NCBI GenBank assembly: GCA_009667805.1
Contig: CM019067.1
Location: 248,407,721 to 248,471,720 of the forward strand
DNA from: Leptobrachium leishanense
Lineage: Eukaryota; Chordata; Amphibia; Anura; Megophryidae
Direction of reading: 5' to 3'
Length of the DNA stretch: 64,000 bases
Each line of letters starts with the position of its first letter. Within the stretch, counting starts at the first letter, position 1. This document shows, one piece after another, positions 22,690-34,864 of this stretch. A model generated the notes under the pieces. It made no database searches. It was not told where the DNA came from and saw only the letters and a list, made by a program, of their open reading frames with translations. A program made the translations under genes and the position numbers.

Positions 22690-24180
22690 CCTGTTAGATA
22701 TGAAGGTCGTGTTGGATGTACAGTATATAATATTACTTAACTAGAGTTTTAGAATTACAGTAGTTTTTTTTGTGTTATTGGGAGCATAAAGGGATATTCA
22801 TTTGTACTCTAAATAAATTCTTTCTACAACAACATCATGATTATCTTTAAATCTTTGAAAAGGCTTACAAAATAATGATTTATTTACATACATTTTATAC
22901 GCATGTAGATAAAAAACTATAGAAAATTATTCTTGTTTTGCCTTCTGCAGCAGAGCTTCTCTCTTCCCCTATCCCGCTCTCAGCAGAACTTCGTTCTCCT
23001 CCGTTTGTCCTCCCCCACACAACACACTAAGGGGGATTTATCAGTAAAAGGTGTAGTGTGTGTTGTTGCAAAGTCAACAAATCTCGATGTTTCCTAAAAG
23101 GGAAATTCAAATAACGGCAGGAAAAGATTCATCAATGAATCTTCTTCCACTGTTTGAATTTCCCTCTCGGGATCGCTGAGGATTATTGTTGTTGCGGCAA
23201 CGGCAACTGTGGCACTTTGCAAATAACCTCCATAAGTCTCTGCTCAATCCTCCTCTCTCACTTTATCCTGGAAGACCTCCACGGAGATAAGGATTAGAGA
23301 TGTTGTCTGCAGCCCACTGAAGGATACTGAAGAAATAGAATTTAAGTAAATAGTCAATTACTATGATGCTTCTTTTACCAGAGTGGAATTATGAAACTAA
23401 TTGTAAAATACACTAAAATGGCCCGTTAAGGTATACTGTAAAAACCACTAGAGTGCTCCTTTAAGGTAAGGGTCAGGGGATCCTTATTGTGAAGGTTAGT
23501 TTAGGGCCTTTAGGCGTTTGGCACCTGTCTGTAATGTGCTGAGGTCTATACATCCTATGGCTCTCAGTCAGTGAAAGGATTGGTTTAAACATGACTAATT
23601 TTATTTGAAGAATTCTAGCATTTTCACTGAAATGTATCTGGTTCATGTAAGAAATATATATATATATATAAAACTGTATAAATGTATATTTTGTTTTGGG
23701 TGTAGACAAGTATGATTACTATGATTAATCCATTTCCCCCTTGTTAATATATTTACCTTGCCAGGATACAAAGTTGAATGCATTATTATATTTCTTAATA
23801 TCTCTTGCTCTTATTCTAAGAGAGATTTGAAACACCTGCGACGGCACAATATGAATCAGCATTTGTAATTTGTAATTTAAATTAGCTACTTGATTGATGT
23901 TCCTAATTAGTAATCTCAACAAAACACATTGCAGAGTAAAAAAAAAATGGAATGGTTTAAAAACGTTAGAAATGCAAAATAAATGCAATGCCCTGTGTAA
24001 ATTCCTTGTCACATTGACAAAAGTCAAAATAAATCCATTTGTCTTAAGTCCCTACATACCATGAAGAATTACCACGATTAACAAAAAAACGGTCTCACAC
24101 CAAATCACAAGCTCCTTCAGGGAAAGTATTTTAAAAAAATAAAGAAAAAATAGGAAATAATATCCTCTGGCAGTAGGGGT
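22690..24180. other. no gene recognised
   Basis: AT-rich sequence with scattered short repeat-like motifs (for example GGGGGATTTATCAGTAAAAG at 23032) and a (TA)n run near 23660. No coding region found. Confidence 0.5.
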
Positions 24181-24190
24181 TAACATAAAC

Positions 24191-24669
24191 CAGGGCTCAA
24201 AATTTCCACTCGCCTACTAGCATTTGGCGAGTGGAAATTAAGTGAGGGCGAGTGGAAATGCACACACAGGCAGCACAAAAAAATATTTTGTGCTGCATAT
24301 TCCGCTGGTGTCACCATGCAGCCCCCCTTCCCCAGGCTGCATGGTGGCAGGGATCAGCTGCCTAACCTGACCAAGCTCATCTCTATCACTGGCAGGGGTG
24401 GAGAGGAGCTTCCCTGCCTCCTCACTCTGATCACACTGGGGTCTGATGACTGGGGATACATGTATCTGGGGGTCTGATAATTGGGTATTAATGTTAATTT
24501 TGGAACTTTATTCTAAATAAAACCTTTAACAGTGTAATTTCATAAGATGATTTAAGGGGTGTGTTTAGGGGCAGAGTTAAGGGCTGGTTAGGGGGAGCAA
24601 CTGGTGGCGAGTAACTCTTATGGCTTCTCCATATGGTTAGTAGCTTGGGACTTGAAATTTTGAGCCCTG
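24191..24669. mobile_element. hAT non-autonomous element, 479 bp
   Basis: The ends CAGGGCTCAAAATTTCCACT and TTGAAATTTTGAGCCCTG are inverted repeats. The exact 8-bp duplication ACATAAAC lies at 24183-24190 and 24670-24677, the size expected for hAT insertion. The motif GGCGAGTGGAAAT repeats near the left end. No transposase. Confidence 0.92.
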
Positions 24670-24904
24670 ACATAAACAATATATGGACAAACAAGAAAAC
24701 TATGGCTAGGAACAGTAATCTACTTTGAGGCTAAACCACATACTAAATCTAGATTTTTAAAAAGAAAGGAAGGAAATAACTTGCTTAACAGTAATAATCA
24801 TAAGTTGGCTGGGGGAGAGTTCAGTTTAGTGGTAGTGCTAGGTTTAAGGGGTAGAGTTAACCCAATACATACATGCATTTCTTTCTTTAGATCGAGATAT
24901 CTTG

Positions 24905-25162
24905 GGTTTCAAAGGCACCATCTGCTGACGTTGCAGCATAATGCACACAAGCCGCTACGCAGACGTGGCACACTCTGCGCTTCCGTCTTAGTGGTTTTAT
25001 GTTCTTGCCTAACTTGCGTCCGTTTGCCACGTGCGTTGTACGTGCGCAGTTCGGGTCACACGTACTTTGTGTGTGGGTCTCTTGATCATGATTCTATGCT
25101 ACGACGGACATTAAACTGTGCAGCAACACGGACGTGATCACTGCGTTCGTCTGACACGGGCC
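24905..25162. mobile_element. PIF/Harbinger-like MITE, copy 2 (inverted, truncated)
   Basis: Inverted relative to 7224-7690: GTGATCACTGCGTTCGTCTG followed by ACACGGGCC matches that element's left end and is followed by TTA (25163-25165). Shared inner blocks include GTGGTTTTATGTTCTTGCCT and GCGTCCGTTTGCCACGTGCG. The left half is degraded and joins a fragment (24890-24925) of the family seen at 33728. Confidence 0.75.
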
Positions 25163-25209
25163 TTAAAAGGTGTTTTTTTAAAAAAAAACTATTGCATGCA
25201 AATTACATA

Positions 25210-25680
25210 TAAACGCTTTTGAATAATAATAATAAAAAGGTCTGTTACAGAAAAAAACGGCATTTAAAAAATAAATAAATAAAAAATCGGAGCATTTCAC
25301 TGACATTTCACTGCTGTTCGGTGTCTGTGAATAGATTAACCATTGCTTCTCTATAGGGATTTCACTGCTGTCGAACAGGCACCGTATTTCGCTGGAAATT
25401 CGCCAATATTTGGGGAATTGCCATCTTTTTGAATAGCCAAATGGCCACAAAATTGCATCGAATGGGTAAATTCACCGTTCAGCGTAATTTCTTGGCCAAT
25501 TCGGTGCTCTTTGAATAATCCCTAAAGAGCACCGAATGGGGAATTCCATTGTACGGTGCAATTTCGTGGTCGTTCGGCCAATGTTTTGATTCCCTTATTT
25601 TTTATGGGGTTTTTTTATTTTTATTCTGTAACAGACCATTTTATATTTTTTTTAATAGGACCTTTTATTATTTTCATATC
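25210..25680 (-). mobile_element. inverted fragments of the GGTTATTC Harbinger-like MITE family
   Basis: 25280-25522 reads, on the minus strand, like the 5' half of the element at 28589 (AGGGATTATTCAAAGAGCAC ... ATTCGGCTATTC-like blocks, CTGTTCGACAGCAGTGAAAT). A second, overlapping stretch (25524-25680) matches more of the family. The TTAA element at 25683 sits inside or at the edge of it. Confidence 0.5.
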
Positions 25681-25682
25681 TT

Positions 25683-26919
25683 TTAACCCTTTCGCTGCTG
25701 AGGCTTTTCACACCTCTGTGCTGAGGTCATTTTTACCGCTTTCTCTCATTATGTTTAACCGCGTTTTGTAGCCATATTTTGATATATGACCCAGACATGT
25801 TATATATCGTTCTTTCCGCCAGACTCGGCAGATTCATAATATGTCATTATTATATGTATACGTTATGTCATGTCTGTATATTATAACAAAAAATGCAATA
25901 AAATTTGAATTTTCAATAATTTATTATGTGTAAAGTGTTTTTTTTCACATTTTAACATGCGATCGTTTGCGGTTATATTTTTTATGGGGTGCGCTTGTTA
26001 AAAAAATTAGAAATGGGGTCTCGTTACATTTTTATTTGGGGAAAATTCCTCTTTTTTTAACAAACGCACCGCATACAAAAATCGTTAGTGCAGCATTATT
26101 GTGCACATTATAATTGAAATGGGAACAATATTGCTGCATTAACAAAACAAAAAAACAAAAAAAAACTTGTTTATTTTTTTTAGAATTTTTTTTAAATATT
26201 TTTTTTATTATTTTTATTTTTTATTTTTTTAAAAAACATTTTTCATTTTCATGTTTGGTATCGTTGGAACGGCCATGCTCTGGCCGATCCAACGATATCA
26301 AATATTAACCCCTAGCTGCCACGGATCGGGAGATAGGGGGTTCATTGGAACCCCTATCTCCACCATTGGTGGCAGCTAGGGGTTAACTCCAGGACTGGCG
26401 TCATCGTGCTATGCACGATGACACCAGTCCTCAGGGGGAGTTCCTGGAGGCTTGGCCGACATCCAAGATGTCGGCCAGCTCCAGGAGAGGATCACGATCC
26501 GGCGCTTTTCAGCGCCGATTCGTGATCCGGCTCCCCAGGGGTTAATCACAGCCACCGTTTGGAAGGGCAGGCTGTGCCCTTCCAAACGGTGCCTGTATTA
26601 ACCCCCTGCCCCCCAGCGATCAGGAGGGAGAGAGGTCCGAAGGACCTCCCCCCCTCCCTTTCAGGCGCCTCCTCCGCACATGCGGGGGGGGCCTGAATTA
26701 GATGTCATTGCGCCGCTGCAATAACATCTAATTGCTCCGCCGGGGTCCCGAGTGCTGGGCTGACATCCAAGATGTCAGCCCGCACCGGGGGGGCGCAGCA
26801 ATCCACCGGAATCCGGCGGATTGCTGCCTCCTGTGCATGGACGCACTCAGCGCGTCCATAGCGCAGGAGAACCACTTGGCTGGACGCGCTGAGCGCGTCC
26901 ATAGCAGCCAAGTGGTTAA
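25683..26919 (-). mobile_element. TTAA-family multi-hairpin MITE, copy B
   Basis: 1237 bp including the TTAA at each end (25683-25686, 26916-26919). It begins TTAACCCTTTCGCTGCTGAG and ends GCAGCCAAGTGGTTAA. TTAA target sites and C/T-rich short terminal repeats fit a piggyBac-mobilised element. It contains at least five palindromes, such as GGACGCGCTGAGCGCGTCC, TGACATCCAAGATGTCA, GCCGACATCCAAGATGTCGG and CATCGTGCTATGCACGATG. No transposase. Confidence 0.87.
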
Positions 26920-27394
26920 AGAATAGCAGTTTACATTTATTTATTTTTACCCCCGTTCGGCGGCTGATTGGCTTTACTTAGTGGTGTGCGGTGGTTGGCG
27001 GATCATCGGCGGTGGGCTGCTCGGGCCTCTTTTTTATTTTTTTGTCCCAATCCGAGTCTGGCCGTGGAGCTCTGTGATACGCTCATATCAGGGCCGGCCA
27101 GACCATGGAGCGGTATAGTGTGCTTGCGCCAAGCGGCATATTTTTGGGGGCGGCAAAATTTTGCCACTGAGACCAGTCGCTGTAACTTTATATATTTTTT
27201 CTATCGGTGCAGCACCAGTACAACCCCTTAAATGCTCTACGCGCCTCCTCACGATTTCCTGACAAAAAAAACATCATGGGACTTGTCTTTGCTGCGGAGG
27301 CAAACGCAGAGCTAGAGGGGCTTGACATGTTTCCTGACCTGCCTCATGGTGCTCCGCCAATAGCAGCTCGACCATCCTCCAGCTTTATGCCACC

Positions 27395-27760
27395 GGTTTT
27401 GGATTAAAGATGGCGGACCACAGCGAGACAACAGTGGGCGAGCGCCTGGAGGGTGAGAAACAAATTGAAACAAGGACTGTATGGGGGGCGTATTATTGCT
27501 GGGCCGATTTGTGCCTGACCCCCACCTCCCGAGTATCCTTAACAGGTGTTCCTCCAATCCTCCCAACGGAGCAGCGGCACTCAGCTTCTTCCGGGCTCTG
27601 TGATCAGTGACGTGACACCGGGCTCCGGAAGAGCTACAGAGAACTGCGCAAAGTGGAAGAGGGCGTGGCTGCCTGAGTGCAGCATGCTGCCTGCTGCTAC
27701 CGGACAGGAGAAGAGCCCTAATCCGTGGCCGCTCAGAGGAGAGGTGAGATGCCTTGTTCC
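27395..27760 (+). other. CpG-rich exon-like DNA carried inside the hAT element
   Basis: GC-rich, CpG-bearing sequence starting at AAAGATGGCGGACCACAGCG, with several short open frames and a good splice-donor match at about 27742 (CAGAGGAGAG then GTGAGATG). It looks like a first exon and promoter of a cellular gene, with a GGAAGTG-type ETS site (CACTTCCG-like motifs around 27590). I cannot assign a protein. It may be a captured gene fragment, or merely GC-rich transposon DNA. Confidence 0.3.
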
Positions 27761-28146
27761 TGTCCCAGCCTGGATCCCTCCCCTGCAAGTGGTTTCTCTT
27801 GTTTACCTGAGCTGACAGGAGACCCCGGGCTAATGACCCCTCCACACACAGGGTCCCTGGAAGGAGCTGCAGCATGCGAGGGATCTGCTGTGTCCAAACA
27901 CAGACATAGCCCCTGCTGTGCAGGAGAATATCTTCTCCACCCTATAATTTGCATTTTTCCTTATTCCCCAGTCGATAAATGCTCTTTATTGCAGCTTTCT
28001 AGTGAACCTTTTATCTGTAGACTCTCTCCTCTTAAATTCTGCCCTCCAGTGTTTCCTCCAGTTGTTATAGCTTATGGGTATACAGTCAAAGGTTTTAATA
28101 TATGGATTCGATTTGTATTGCAATCAAATAGCGTCAACATTAACCA

Positions 28147-28285
28147 GGCTCAGCAATCTCAGCCCTCCAGATGTTCTGGAACTATATTCCCCATAATGCT
28201 CAATCTAATGAGCAGTTAAGCATGATGGGAGTTGTATTTTTAGAACATCTGGGGGAGGGGGGCATGGTTGCTGACTCCTGACTTA
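28147..28285. mobile_element. short fold-back hAT-type MITE
   Basis: CAGGCTCAGCAATCTCAGCC followed by CTCCAGATGTTCTGGAACT on the left pairs with AGAACATCTGGGGGAGGGGG followed by GCATGGTTGCTGACTCCTG on the right. The arms are about 45-50 bp. Confidence 0.7.
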
Positions 28286-28588
28286 ATATATATTTATTTA
28301 GATTACTTAGTAATGTTAAATGTCGATCACTGCTTTGATGGACCTATACACGGTACAACTTGACTGCGCATGATTGAGACAGTTATTTATGCTTATACCT
28401 TTTTGATATGTTCTGTATGATCTCCTTTAATAGCTTATAGACATTGACCAGTTTCTGGCTGCTTGTGCTGTGGTCTGTTTTGGCAGTCAGAGAGCGAATC
28501 TGTAGGTATTTATGTAAGTGTTAGCGCAAGGATAATGCAGCCACCTATTACTGAGGTTCTCAAAACGTTATTAAAAAAATAATACTTA

Positions 28589-29434
28589 CAGGGTTATTCA
28601 AAGAGATCCGAATTGCTGGCGAAAGGTAACCGAACAGTGAAAATCAGCGTTCGGTTACCTTTCTTGGCCATTCGGCTATCCAGAGAGCAGGCAATACGCC
28701 AAATCCTGGCGAATTGCCTGCACATACGGTGCCTGTTTGAGGGCAGTGAAATACCCATAAAAAAGCACTGCTTCGGCTATTCAGCGAACACAAACCAGCA
28801 GTGAAAGGTTCCCCTAATGCCCTGCTGTTCGGTGGTTTCATTCGACAGGTTTATTCAGGAGAATCCCGTAGGCTTCAATGTTAAAAATATTCCCGTTTAT
28901 TTCAATATCTAATAAACCGTTGATTATAATATTCTGTAGTAAAAAGACTCTTCATTTATAGATTTTTTAGGATCTTTTAAGCATTTTTCAGGATTTTTTA
29001 GCGACACTTTTTTTTCTTCTTTCTGTAACAGGCCTTTTTATGATCATTCATTGGATTTTATATGTAAATTTCAGACATTTTCGTTCTGTAGTTTCTTTGC
29101 AAACAGCTTTTCACTTTTCGAACATTCAAGCGTACTATTTGTTTTTTTTCACTCCATTCGACTGCAGTGTCGGCTTTTTCCGGCAGCTGCTCTGCATTTT
29201 GATCGACGGCTGCTCGGGTTTCTCCGGAGTGTTCGGCGGGGTTAATCCAGATGGTTTTGCAGTGAGTGTTCGGCGAGTTTGCGGCGGCTCTTCCCTGCAC
29301 TACGACGGCCCTGTGGTGCTTACTGAATACACCGCAGGGTCGCCGAAATGTGATTTGCTAAATCGCACCGAATTGAAGAGAATGAAAAGTCACCGAACGT
29401 GCGGTGACTTTTTGATTCTCTTTGAATAACCCTG
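28589..29434 (+). mobile_element. Harbinger-like MITE, complete copy (TTA target duplication)
   Basis: 846 bp between TTA (28586-28588) and TTA (29435-29437). The ends are CAGGGTTATTCAAAGAGA and TCTCTTTGAATAACCCTG, inverted repeats with one mismatch. Inside is a near-palindrome (GGTAACCGAACAGTGAAAAT / CAGCGTTCGGTTACC). It is the reference copy for fragments at 21973, 25210, 42617-45547 and 63131. Confidence 0.88.
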
Positions 29435-29565
29435 TTAGTCTTATACTTGGATCTTGGTTATAAATATAACATAATGGATGTGGGTGTATTTTGGGTGGCG
29501 TGGGGGGCAGCATTTCATCCGTCGCTCCAGGCAGCACAATGTCTTGGGCCGGCCCTGGCTCATAT

Positions 29566-31075
29566 ACACCGCACATTACTGTGAGTTTTATTGCTGTGGA
29601 GTCGACATTGTGGACCTGGAGGGGTCCAATGTGTGGTGACAGGGGGGAATATGTTTTTGCGTAGGGTGGTGTGGGGCCCATCATGGATTCCCCCACCTGG
29701 GCCCTGAGGTTTCTAGTTACGTCTCTGGATCTCAGCCCAAACTACTGCAAACACGTAGCAAGAAGTTGTGGCCATGGGAGATGATTTCTTGAGAAACGTT
29801 TCCCCAGCAACTGCGACACCTGAGTTCCAATGCCAATCTGAGCCTCTATGCTGTGTGCTACAGTGCAAGTGATGGACCCAACATTGCTGCAGTGGAATGC
29901 GTTATTTGATCACTTCGTGCTCCTGCAACAGCTGCATTGGATTTTTTTGTTTTTAATGGCAATTTTGACAAAATATATATATTATTGGAACTTTTTGTTA
30001 GACTTCAACTTTATCTTATGTTTCTGAAGACCATTTGTCCAATAAATAGTTGAAGAATAGTAAGACGTATGGTGTGCCCTTCTCTATTGTTTTACAAGTT
30101 TGGTGGAATGAGCACTGTGACATCTTGACCTATGAAGCATAGGTGCATGTCATAAAAATATAATCATATATATGTCTCAGGTATAAGAAAGATAGGGAAT
30201 AAACAGCAATTGCTTTTGTGAGATGAAATCTAATTCCGGTTAAGCTGCGTTCCACTCACATGTGAGCAAATCCTTCACTAGAGATTCCTTCCTGTATTGC
30301 ACGGAGTAATCCCATGGATCTGCAGATAATGATTAGATGTCTGGTGTCTGAGCTGCATGTATACAGCTTAATCCTCAGTGTCAGCTGCACATCATGTATC
30401 CAGGCTAACCAACGGATCATTGCATCCTACATTTTATCAAATAATAATCATATTACACATAATGAATTATATATATAAAATATATACATGGCTCAAATGT
30501 TATTGACCTAATTTGCTTGTTTGACTAATATATATATATACTGTATATGAGAGTGAGTATCATGTTTAAGGCTGCCAGATGGAATGCTCAGTTGGTTAAT
30601 ACAGAAGATTCAGGCCCAGTTGAATTTTTTTTTCTGGGAAGGGTCAAACAAGCAAATGAGGTCAATAACATATGTGCCATGTAACAACATCTGTGACACC
30701 TAAGAGAATTTCAATGTACTCCTACTGTAAAAACACTCTGGTTGTTATTTGCATCTTCATTCCATCTTTATTTGTTTATTCTTCTTATTTTATTATCTTT
30801 GCATTTTCATTAAGTAATCACACTTGCACAGATCCTTTCCTCAGTCCCACTTTTAATATTGCATAGTAATGATATATAACTATAAAATATGTTATTTATA
30901 AAACCAAGTCCCTGTTTCTTGAGGGTAATTTGTATTCTTCACTAACTGATAATCACCTGTGTCTTGGCAGACACAAGGGTCTCATAAGAATCTTTTATAT
31001 GTTTATTTGTTCTGTTTAAACATTAAACATATCTTGGATTATACTCACTGATTAGTTTGTATGATTGAGAGATGA
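29566..31075. other. no gene; one short MITE at 30497-30672
   Basis: Mostly AT-rich unique-looking sequence. At 30497-30672, ATGTTATTGACCTAATTTGC followed by TTGTTTGAC is mirrored by GTCAAACAAGCAAATGAGGT followed by CAATAACAT, a terminal inverted repeat of about 28 bp enclosing about 120 bp. No coding region recognised. Confidence 0.6.
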
Positions 31076-31076
31076 T

Positions 31077-31803
31077 TAATCTCCAGAATTCGGCCATTTC
31101 TTACCGCTGTCACCACAAAACAACTCATACACGCCCTGGTAATCTCCCGACTCGACTATTGCAATAATCTCTTATCTGGCCTCCCTCTGTCCCGCCTCTC
31201 CCCCCTACAATCCATCCTGAACGCCTCCGCCAGGCTAATTCACCTCACCCGCCGCTCTGTCTCTGCCGCTCCCCTCTGCGAGTCCCTTCACTGGCTCCCC
31301 ATCCACTGCAGAATTAAGTTCAAAATCCTTATCCTTACCTACAAAACCCTCACTAACTCAGCGCCCCACTACCTGTCCTCACTAATCACCAGATACACCC
31401 CAGCCCGCTCCCTAAGGTCAAACAGTGACCTGCGCCTAGCTTCTCCCCGCATCACCTCTTCCATGATAGACTGCAGGATTTCTCACGCGCAGCCCCCACT
31501 CTCTGGAACGCTCTCCCTCGTGCTGTCAGACTTTCCCCTAACTTCTCTTCCTTCAAACGCTCCCTGAAAACATTGCTATTTAGGGAAGCCTACCACCCAA
31601 CTTACTGACGCAACCATCAATCACTCTCACCTTACAGTCCTCTCCTCCTGTTTCCAACCCCAACCCTCCTAGATTGTGAGTTCCTACGGGAATAGGGCCC
31701 TCATCTCCTCCTGTACTGTTTGTCAAATGTTGTTCAATGTATTGTAACCCTGTCTGTACTGTGCTTATTGTACAGCGCTGCGGAATATGCTGGCGCTTTA
31801 TAA

Positions 31804-31832
<29 letters not shown>
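31077..31832 (+). mobile_element. L2-type LINE 3' end, copy 1 (5'-truncated)
   Basis: Begins inside the reverse transcriptase ORF (the translation includes LVISRLDYCNNLLSGLP and SLHWLPIHCRIKFKIL) and runs through a short 3' UTR to CTGGCGCTTTATAAATTAAT and a (AAT)n tail. The ORF segment is interrupted. This is the ordinary 5'-truncated form of LINEs. Confidence 0.85.
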
Positions 31833-31836
<4 letters not shown>

Positions 31837-31857
31837 TAATCAAGTGATTGAACTGTT

Positions 31858-32238
31858 ACATTTAAAGGGATACGCCAAGGTAAGAATGGGGATGGGTTAA
31901 TTTATTCATCCCTCTTGGGTCCTACACTCCCTCCATATTGTCTTTAAAGAATGCTTTATAGTTTAATGCAGTTCCAGGGATTTCCTTTGTGTCTTTTTTC
32001 TCTTTCCTCGAAGCAGACTCCCAGTGGGCTGACCACTCGCTCATGCATTCAGCTAATCCAATATCTCTCAATGCTTCTGCAGGTCAATAATGTCCAGAGC
32101 TTTGCATAAATCTCCAAAATCTCAGAAGGCTATCCAGTGTGAACTGATTGACAGCGTTCTAGGCAGAGGGAAGGCCTCCACTTTGGAAGGCTGAATCAGC
32201 CTGCTTGTCAAGATGTTTAGAGTGTACCTTTAAGAAAC
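31858..32238. mobile_element. probable short MITE with TTTAAAGG ends
   Basis: TTTAAAGGGATACGCC on the left is an imperfect inverse of AGAGTGTACCTTTAAG on the right. The size of 380 bp and the ends resemble a common vertebrate MITE type. A similar motif, AGGAGTGTCCCTTTAAAG, at 33525 offers an alternative right end. Confidence 0.4.
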
Positions 32239-32278
32239 AGAAATTCGTCTTCAGTCGGCTGGTTGAACGATCATTCAA

Positions 32279-33332
32279 ATGGCCACTTTGCAATACATCT
32301 CTCCCCCTGTCCTCTCAAAAGTCAGTGACTGTTTATCTGGCATCTCCTCCTGGATGGCCTCCCACCACCTAAAGAGCAACATGTCAAAGACTGAACTCCT
32401 ACTTATTCCTCCCTCCAAAGCCTCCCCACCTCCTGACTTCTCTATCACGGTGGAGGGTATCACCATCTCCCCATCAAACCAAGTTCGCTGCCTTGGAGTT
32501 ACACTTGACTCTGCTCTTTCCTTCATCCCCCACATCAAGTCTCTTTCCTTCTCCTGCCGATACCAACTGCGTAATATTTCCAGAATTCGGCCATTTCTCA
32601 CCGCTGTCACCACAAAACAACTCATACACGCCCTGGTAATCTCCCGACTCGACTATTGCAATAATCTCTTATCTGGCCTCCCTCTGTCCCGCCTCTCCCC
32701 CCTACAATCCATCCTGAACGCCTCCGCCAGGCTAATTCACCTCACCCGCCGCTCTGTCGCTCGCCCGCCGCTCCCCTCTGCAAGTCCCTTCACTGGCTCC
32801 CCATCCACTGCAGAATTAAGTTCAAAATCCTTATCCTTACCTACAAAACCCTCACTAACTCAGCTCCCCACTACCTGTCCTCACTAATCACCAAATACAC
32901 CCCAGCCCGCTCCCTAAGGTCAAACAGTGACCTGCGCCTAGCTTCTCCCCGCATCACCTCTTCCCATGATAGACTGCAGGATTTCTCACGCGCAGCCCCC
33001 ACTCTCTGGAACGCTCTCCCTCGTACTGTCAGACTTTCCCCTAACTTCTCTTCCTTCAAACGCTCCCTTAAAACATTCCTATTTAGGGAAGCCTACCACC
33101 CAACTCACTGACACAACCATCAATCACTCTCACCTTACAGTCCTCTCCTCCTGTTTCCAACCCCAACCCTCCCAGATTGTGAGTTCCTATGGGAATAGGG
33201 CCCTCATCTCCTCCTGTACTGTTTGTCAAATGTTGTTCAATGTATTGTAACCCTGTCTATACTGTGCTTATTGTACAGCACTGCGGAATATGCTGGCGCT
33301 TTATAAATTAAGAATAATAATAATAATCTTAA
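32279..33332 (+). mobile_element. L2-type LINE 3' end, copy 2, with RT-ORF C-terminus
   Basis: A second, longer copy in the same orientation as 31077. The open frame 32279-32887 encodes the last part of the LINE ORF2: after the reverse transcriptase catalytic domain come KTELLLIPP, VRCLGVTLDSALSFIPHIKS, ISRIRPFLTAVTTKQLIHAL and LDYCNNLLSGLP. A frame change near 32760-32775 moves the remaining conserved residues (SLHWLPI onward) to another frame. The 3' UTR, with TTGTACAGCACTGCGGAATA, and the AATAAT-rich tail follow. It is a dead, 5'-truncated copy. Confidence 0.87.
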
Positions 33333-33339
33333 TGAGTAG

Positions 33340-33725
33340 TATTGAGTGGCATCTGATAAACAATTATTTATTGTCACATGCCAGCATCTAGGTATGTTCT
33401 CTGGCTAGATTGCCTGCTACCCATGGAGGGTAAACACATGCACAGCAGGATAGGTTCGGCTTTATAAACAAAAGAGTGTTAGCTTAGATCTCCTCCAGTT
33501 ATTATTTTAATTTGGGCAAGGAGTGTCCCTTTAAAGATTACTGCACTATCTCATCACTTGATCAGCTGTACCAAACCACAGCTCACCATCTGGCACACCA
33601 CTGCACTACTCTTTGGTATGTGTTATGGTGAGAAATCTTGCAACACAAGTTAACTATAATATTCTCAACTCTCAACCATACACTGCAGGTGGCATAGTGT
33701 CTGTATAGTGAGAGGGTTGCAGCTT
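33340..33725. other. no feature recognised
   Basis: Sequence between the L2 tail and the next MITE; no coding region or clear repeat ends. Confidence 0.4.
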
Positions 33726-33727
33726 AT

Positions 33728-34169
33728 TTAACCCTTCACTACCGAGATCGAGATATCTCGGGCTTCAAAGGCACCATCCGGTGCCCCGATATCAAGATAT
33801 TTTGATCTGCTGATCTGCTGCCCAAAAGCAAATGAAATTATTTGCTGCAAAGTAATTTCATTTGCTTTTGGGCTGTAGAAGGTGCCCCCAAGGTTTTAGC
33901 TCTGTGGGCATAATGCCCAAAGATCTAAACCTGTAAAATCAGCCGGTGAACGTTGTGAAATATGGGGCTTTCAGCAGCCGATACAGAGAGAAAAAAAAAT
34001 AGACCTGCAGCTCCTCAAACCTCTGTAACTCAGTTTGGCAGTGGATACTGCCATCTACTGGCCAAATAGGTTATTTACAGTAATAGCTATTTATTACTGT
34101 AAAATTAATTAAAAATGATTTTACAAAAAACACTGGTTTCTGACAATCCATTGGTAGTGAAGGGGTTAA
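33728..34169. mobile_element. TTAA-type MITE with CTTCACTACC ends, copy 1
   Basis: Starts TTAACCCTTCACTACCGAG and ends TTGGTAGTGAAGGGGTTAA, inverted repeats with TTAA at each boundary (33728-33731, 34166-34169), as expected for piggyBac mobilisation. It shares inner blocks (GCTCTGTGGGCATAATGCCC) with the copy at 39722. Confidence 0.85.
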
Positions 34170-34864
34170 AAGGGATTTGTAGAAATGGCTAACTTTCCTA
34201 TCCATTTGTCTGTCACAATGTATAGATATATTTGTTATCGATTCGTTATGTATAAATTCATTTATTGTTATGTATAAATTCATTTAGTTTCTGCCACGAT
34301 TCATTTGAAATAATTTCGGAAGTACTTCTGAAATACGAATTAACGGAATTTCGGACCAATCGCGATTCAATGTGAAACGAAACACACACACCTACTAGAC
34401 CCTTTCATTTTAATAAGCCAGGTTGGTCATTTCATTCACATATTAAATTCCTAATAACACCTCTGCTCTTCATGGTGGTCTCCAATCTCAAAATCAAAAA
34501 GGTCTCATAGTAGAAATCTAACGTTACAAGAGAAACAATTTATGATATTTTCCCACTATACAGAGAGCGGTGTGTTCACAAAATATGATATCATTGAGAA
34601 GTCTAATTTTTACTTGTGAAAGTGACTGCGTTGACCTCCAGAAGCTTTCCTGTGTTTCTGATTAATGTACTAAATGTGACCAGTAGGAAAGACGTTGTCC
34701 TCTCCTTGTTTTTTTCTCCTAGTAGTGGTTGATGCCTTTGAATGACTTTTGATATTTTTTGAGGTTTTTTTAAATGACATAATAAGAGCATTAAATGCAA
34801 TAATGGAAATATGATTGTATCATCAATTCAAGTGAGTGTTGACCATACATAAATGAACATTTGG

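Larger units (their letters stand above)
27089..29557. mobile_element. hAT non-autonomous element, 2.5 kb, with nested insertions
   Basis: The ends CAGGGCCGGCCAGACCATGG and CTTGGGCCGGCCCTG are inverted repeats, and the 8-bp duplication GCTCATAT is exact on both sides (27081-27088 and 29558-29565). Inside are a CpG-rich exon-like block (27395-27760), a fold-back MITE (28147-28285) and a complete Harbinger-like MITE (28589-29434). No transposase frame is visible, so it must have been moved by an autonomous relative. Confidence 0.9.

Noticed and set aside
27312..27875. Minus-strand 187-residue frame in the CpG-rich block
   Set aside because: It has no recognisable domain. GC-rich sequence opens frames by chance, and the splice-donor match is on the plus strand.
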